Origin: Costus lasius | Taxonomy: Eukaryota; Streptophyta; Magnoliopsida; Zingiberales; Costaceae | Direction: 5' to 3' | Assembly: GCA_027563935.2 (NCBI GenBank) | Contig: CM050454.1 | Location: 4,492,001 to 4,556,000, forward strand | DNA: 64,000 nucleotides | Shown: piece by piece, positions 60,735 through 64,000 of the stretch | How the letters are laid out: every line of letters starts with the position of its first letter | Numbering within the stretch: position 1 is the stretch's first letter | Notes under the pieces: model-generated | Databases searched by the model: none | The model's input: the letters and a program-made list of their open reading frames with translations, nothing else | What the model was told of the DNA's origin: nothing | Position numbers and translations under genes: made by a program

Positions 60735-63700
60735 ATGTGTACAATGAGGGCTACTCATGAAAGCCACCCACATGAAAGCCCATCTGATAGGTCTTCAGAC
60801 GAAAAGGAGTATCACTGCAAGGGGGCCAAACCTCGTCGGGTACTGAGTAGATGCTCCTTGAGCCGGATTCACAAGTTTGTCAACACAGTGGAAGGGGGTG
60901 AGGATATTAAACGAGTGCTCCTACAGACCCCCTTTGGGCATTTGCTGCAAAGGCCAGCCATTTCCTTGGATATGATTGCTGTGGAATATTTGCAGTCTAT
61001 ATGGGATGGTAACAGAAGAGGATTCAACATTAATGGTAATTTCGTGCCCTTCTCAGTAAAGGATGTATCAATCATCCTTGGTCTCCCACGGGTAGGGGAG
61101 CTAGTTAGATGGGACACTGACCGACCATCTACCAAATATTACAAGGAAGAATTTGATGGGAAGTTACCAAACACCAAAGCCATTGAAGGAAAATTTAAAG
61201 TTATCTGCTCACAAGGCCTGGCGGGAAATGAGGAGAGGCTCACAAGATTGGTCATTTTGTATCTATTTTGTTGTTTTTTATTCAGCCGACTGACATACAA
61301 CCTGGATGCGGGACTTGTATTTTTTGTAGAAGACCTCTCAACATTGGTTCATTACAATTGGGCAGAGGCTGTACATAATTTTCTTTGCGTCGAATTGACC
61401 TCCAGCTCAAAGAAGAAGGGACGTGGATTTGCTGGTTGTGCCATAGTCCTCGGTGTAAGTATTCTCAATATCTGAACCTGTATTTCAAACATAGTTAATT
61501 TTATGATAAGTTATTGATTTATTTCTTATTTTTTGTAGATTTGGTTTTATGAGCATACCAACTTGTATATAGATAGTAAGGTGGAGGGAGTACACCCTCG
61601 GTTGTTCCGTTGGCCCAATGTGAAATTACCTCGACGGACAACATATTTCAAAAATTGTGCCAAATTAAATGAAGATGCAGTAAGATATTTATGTGTAAGT
61701 GTACTAAGTCAGTTGAAGTAGTTAGAGTTTCTAATAATGATTACAATTGCAGATTATTTTTGAACTTGAGGAAGGAGGTGAAGTGGAGCCTATTGAAGTT
61801 GTACATAGTCTCCTTGCATTAGATGCAGCCCCTGAGGAAGCTGGTGTTGCGGGCCCATCCCATAGTCAAACAGACATCCCCTTTATTCTTGGCCCTGTAA
61901 GTATGTAATATGATAACATGTCTTATCCTTGGTGGAACTTAGTATAACAGCCTTCTGAACTTGGTGTAATATAGCTCAAACTTAGTATAACAGCCTTCTG
62001 AAGTTGGTATAACATGACTGAAACTTAGTATAACAGCCTATTGAACTTGGTATAACATGGCCGAAACATGGTATACCATGGCTCAAACTTAGTATAACAG
62101 CCTTCTGAACTTGGTATAATATGGCTCAAACTTAGTATAACAGCCTTCTGAATTTAGTATAACATGGCTGAAACTTGGTATAAAATGTATCAATTGCCGG
62201 TATAACATTATCCCATTATATTCATGTGTTGTACGATACTAACAGTTTTGTGTTAATTTTGTGCGTAGAGCCATGAAGAAGTTTTGAACTTGAATTCGGA
62301 ATTGTGTATAGTTATAGAGGAAAATAATAAATTGAAGAATGATAAATACTTGCTTAAAGATGAAGCTGCTGAGAAGGATGCTGAGATTTGTAGCATCAAG
62401 GCCGGTTTTAGCTTAGAGGTGGCCGAATTGAAAAAAAAATTGAGGAGCTAGTGGAGGAAAATAAAAAACTGAGAACAGACATTGAGATGCTACAAAATAA
62501 GAATGGGGTAGAGTTGAGCTGGAGTGAGGAAGATGACAAGTCGGCCTCGGGGGGGTGAGGAAGCTGAGACGTCTGCCCCGATGAGTGAGGTACTCAAAAA
62601 GAAAAGAGTAAAAAAGGCTTCATATTTTCTTCTCACCCCTTACACACAACAAAAGAAGAAGAAGAAGAAGAAGGCTATGGAATCAGAGGTAAGACCATTA
62701 ACACAAAAGTATCATACATCATTGTAAACATAGGCTTGAGCCTTAATTTTAACATGTCTGTGTTTCTAATTTTCTTCAGCCAATGGAGGTAGATGAAAAT
62801 GCGGAATCTGCACCCCAGGTTGATATGGTATGGTGGCATAAATAGTATTTACCACAATTGTATATATCTGGTAGCATTGACATATGTGAGTATTCTGATA
62901 GATTTTTCTTACATCGTTAGTATCTAAATAGACAGAACTATTATGGTCGGGATGTACTACCGGACAATATTAAAATGCAACTGGAATTTTATATCTCCTT
63001 GCAAGATCATTCCATTATTCAGAACATTGCGAAAGCCAATGTCTGTAGCATTCTCTTCGGAGGCTTAGTTGTTGATGAGGTAAGCATGTATGGAATACAC
63101 TATTTATGTATATTTGCTTCCTTTTTGCTAATGGACTTGTTATACCATTGTAGGCTATAGATTTGTATGCATCACTCCTCATCCGTAGAGTAATGGCTAA
63201 TAGAAAAAAGTTTAAGGCTTTTACTTACATCCCACCACATGTCCTATAATTTTATATGAGTGGCCTAGGTGGGGCGGCCTTCAAAGGCAGACAATAAGAT
63301 ATGTTCGCACAATATTTGCCCCCGTATGCTACAAGCTGCACTGGTTTCTGATGGTAGTGGAACTACGTGGGAAACGCGTACAGTGCTATAATTCATTGTC
63401 CCCTTCCAGGGTAGCTGAGGGCTATGTTAAATGATATGTGAGTATCTATCATTTGATATGGCTTCATACCGTATCATTTCTATTGTTATTTTTCATTTCT
63501 TGTACCATTATCTTGTGCATTGTTCTGTTGGACAGCTTGAAATACTGCACTTTCATCTCTCCTTCCAATCTGGCAATCCCAAGGAATGTTCTTGTTGGCC
63601 ATTGACATGGGAGGTCTGCCCGCAGTAAGATGGTGAAAGTGTAGATTGTGAGATATTTGTCATAAAATTTATGGACTACCTATCTAGAGGGGTACCGTTT

Positions 63701-63784
63701 GATTTCACACTTCAAGACATGCCAAGATTGAGGGCCCTGGTTAGTTTAGAACTATTTGAAGGAAAGTTACTGACAGGGAATTAA
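60735..63784 (+). pseudogene. Plant-mobile-domain/DUF1985-like plus Ulp1 (C48) protease gene, decayed
   Basis: Exons read: 60735-61454, 61539-61679, 61753-61896, 62269-62688, 62780-62827, 62921-63079, 63154-about 63434, 63536-63784; most junctions are GT-AG. The N-part has FGHLLQRPAISLDMIAVEYL, VPFSVKDVSIILGLPRVGE and YNWAEAVHNFLC ... IWFYEHTNLY, a pattern of transposon-associated mobile-domain/DUF1985 proteins. Exon 4 encodes a charged coiled coil and a Lys tract. The C-part has the Ulp1 layout: HW (63339), CYNSL where Asp is expected (63390), CPQ, and DC (Cys at 63647) followed by IFVIKFMDYLSRG. Breaks: frameshifts at A9 (62431) and G7 (about 62550), TAA at 63247 and TAA at 63626. Ulp1-carrying transposons (Kaonashi-type MULEs) are the nearest known analogue; the exact family is uncertain. 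Confidence 0.78.
61935..62210. repeat. Second 21-bp motif array, in intron 3 of the Ulp1-type gene
   Basis: Alternating units ACTTAGTATAACAGCCTTCTG and ACTTGGTATAACATGGCTCAA (42-bp dimers, about 6-7 dimers). Same GTATAACA core as the array before the gene. Confidence 0.9.
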
Positions 63785-63894
63785 AAGACATTGTAATTAA
63801 AACACATGTACATACATACGCATGTATATTCAATATCTGTATTTACATACACCTATATATTTGAATATGCAATGTTGTGCATTGTTCTGTGTCT

Positions 63895-64000
63895 ATTTAT
63901 ACCATGTATGTGAAGTGTTATATCATGTATGTGAAGTGTTATACCATTGTAGGCTATAGTGTTATAACATGGCACAGACATCGTATAACACGGGACGAAC
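63895..64000. repeat. Inverted copies of the 21-bp motif at the right edge
   Basis: TTATACCATGTATGTGAAGTG and TTATATCATGTATGTGAAGTG are the reverse complement of units such as CACTTCACAtACATGGTATAA from the left array. A forward copy (GTTATAACATGGCACAGACA) follows at about 63961. The element evidently continues past the window. Confidence 0.8.

Overview
The window is nuclear DNA of a flowering plant. Evidence: intron-rich genes with GT-AG junctions, plant gene families (cytosolic farnesyl diphosphate synthase, a JMJ20/JMJD4-type JmjC protein, a membrane RING-H2 ubiquitin ligase, neprosin-domain genes), plant-type LTR retrotransposons with initiator-Met-tRNA primer sites, and many MITEs. The FPS sequence reads closer to monocot than eudicot versions as I remember them, so a monocot is my guess, not a demonstrated fact. 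Many apparent start codons of the longer open frames are TTG/CTG, so starts were chosen at real ATGs where possible.

Layout. (1) 1-17.9 kb is the genic part: three genes, all on the minus strand. They are a JmjC gene whose 3' exons run off the left edge (988-4401), a complete 12-exon farnesyl diphosphate synthase (6449-13810, 356 aa), and a complete 3-exon transmembrane RING-H2 E3 ligase (14989-17856, 309 aa). (2) 18.1-29.1 kb is transposon territory. Two GC-rich non-autonomous LTR retrotransposons of one family lie in opposite orientation (19750-23097 minus; 24148-28957 plus), and the second carries a nested solo LTR (24319-26000). Target-site duplications give exact borders. (3) 29-60 kb is a decayed tandem array of neprosin-family genes: A 31511-33660, B 42485-44135, C 51835-54914, D 58600-60175. 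Each sits in a repeated block of upstream and downstream sequence. All four copies are broken. The spaces between them are filled by MITEs, solo LTRs (one of 2.5 kb with perfect TSD), a roughly 240-bp tandem repeat made from the array's own upstream DNA, and a 5'-deleted Ty1-copia element. (4) 60.2-64 kb is a decayed gene with a plant-mobile-domain/DUF1985-like N-part and an Ulp1 (C48) protease C-part. It is surrounded and interrupted by arrays of a 21-bp motif that reappear inverted at the right edge, as expected for subterminal repeats of a transposon running past the window.

How it fits together. The three left-hand genes look intact and independent (isoprenoid synthesis, chromatin/protein hydroxylation, protein ubiquitination). 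The right two thirds is a gene graveyard: local duplication of neprosin genes, then repeated transposon insertion and C-to-T / G-to-A type nonsense decay. I found no operon, CRISPR array, tRNA or rRNA gene.
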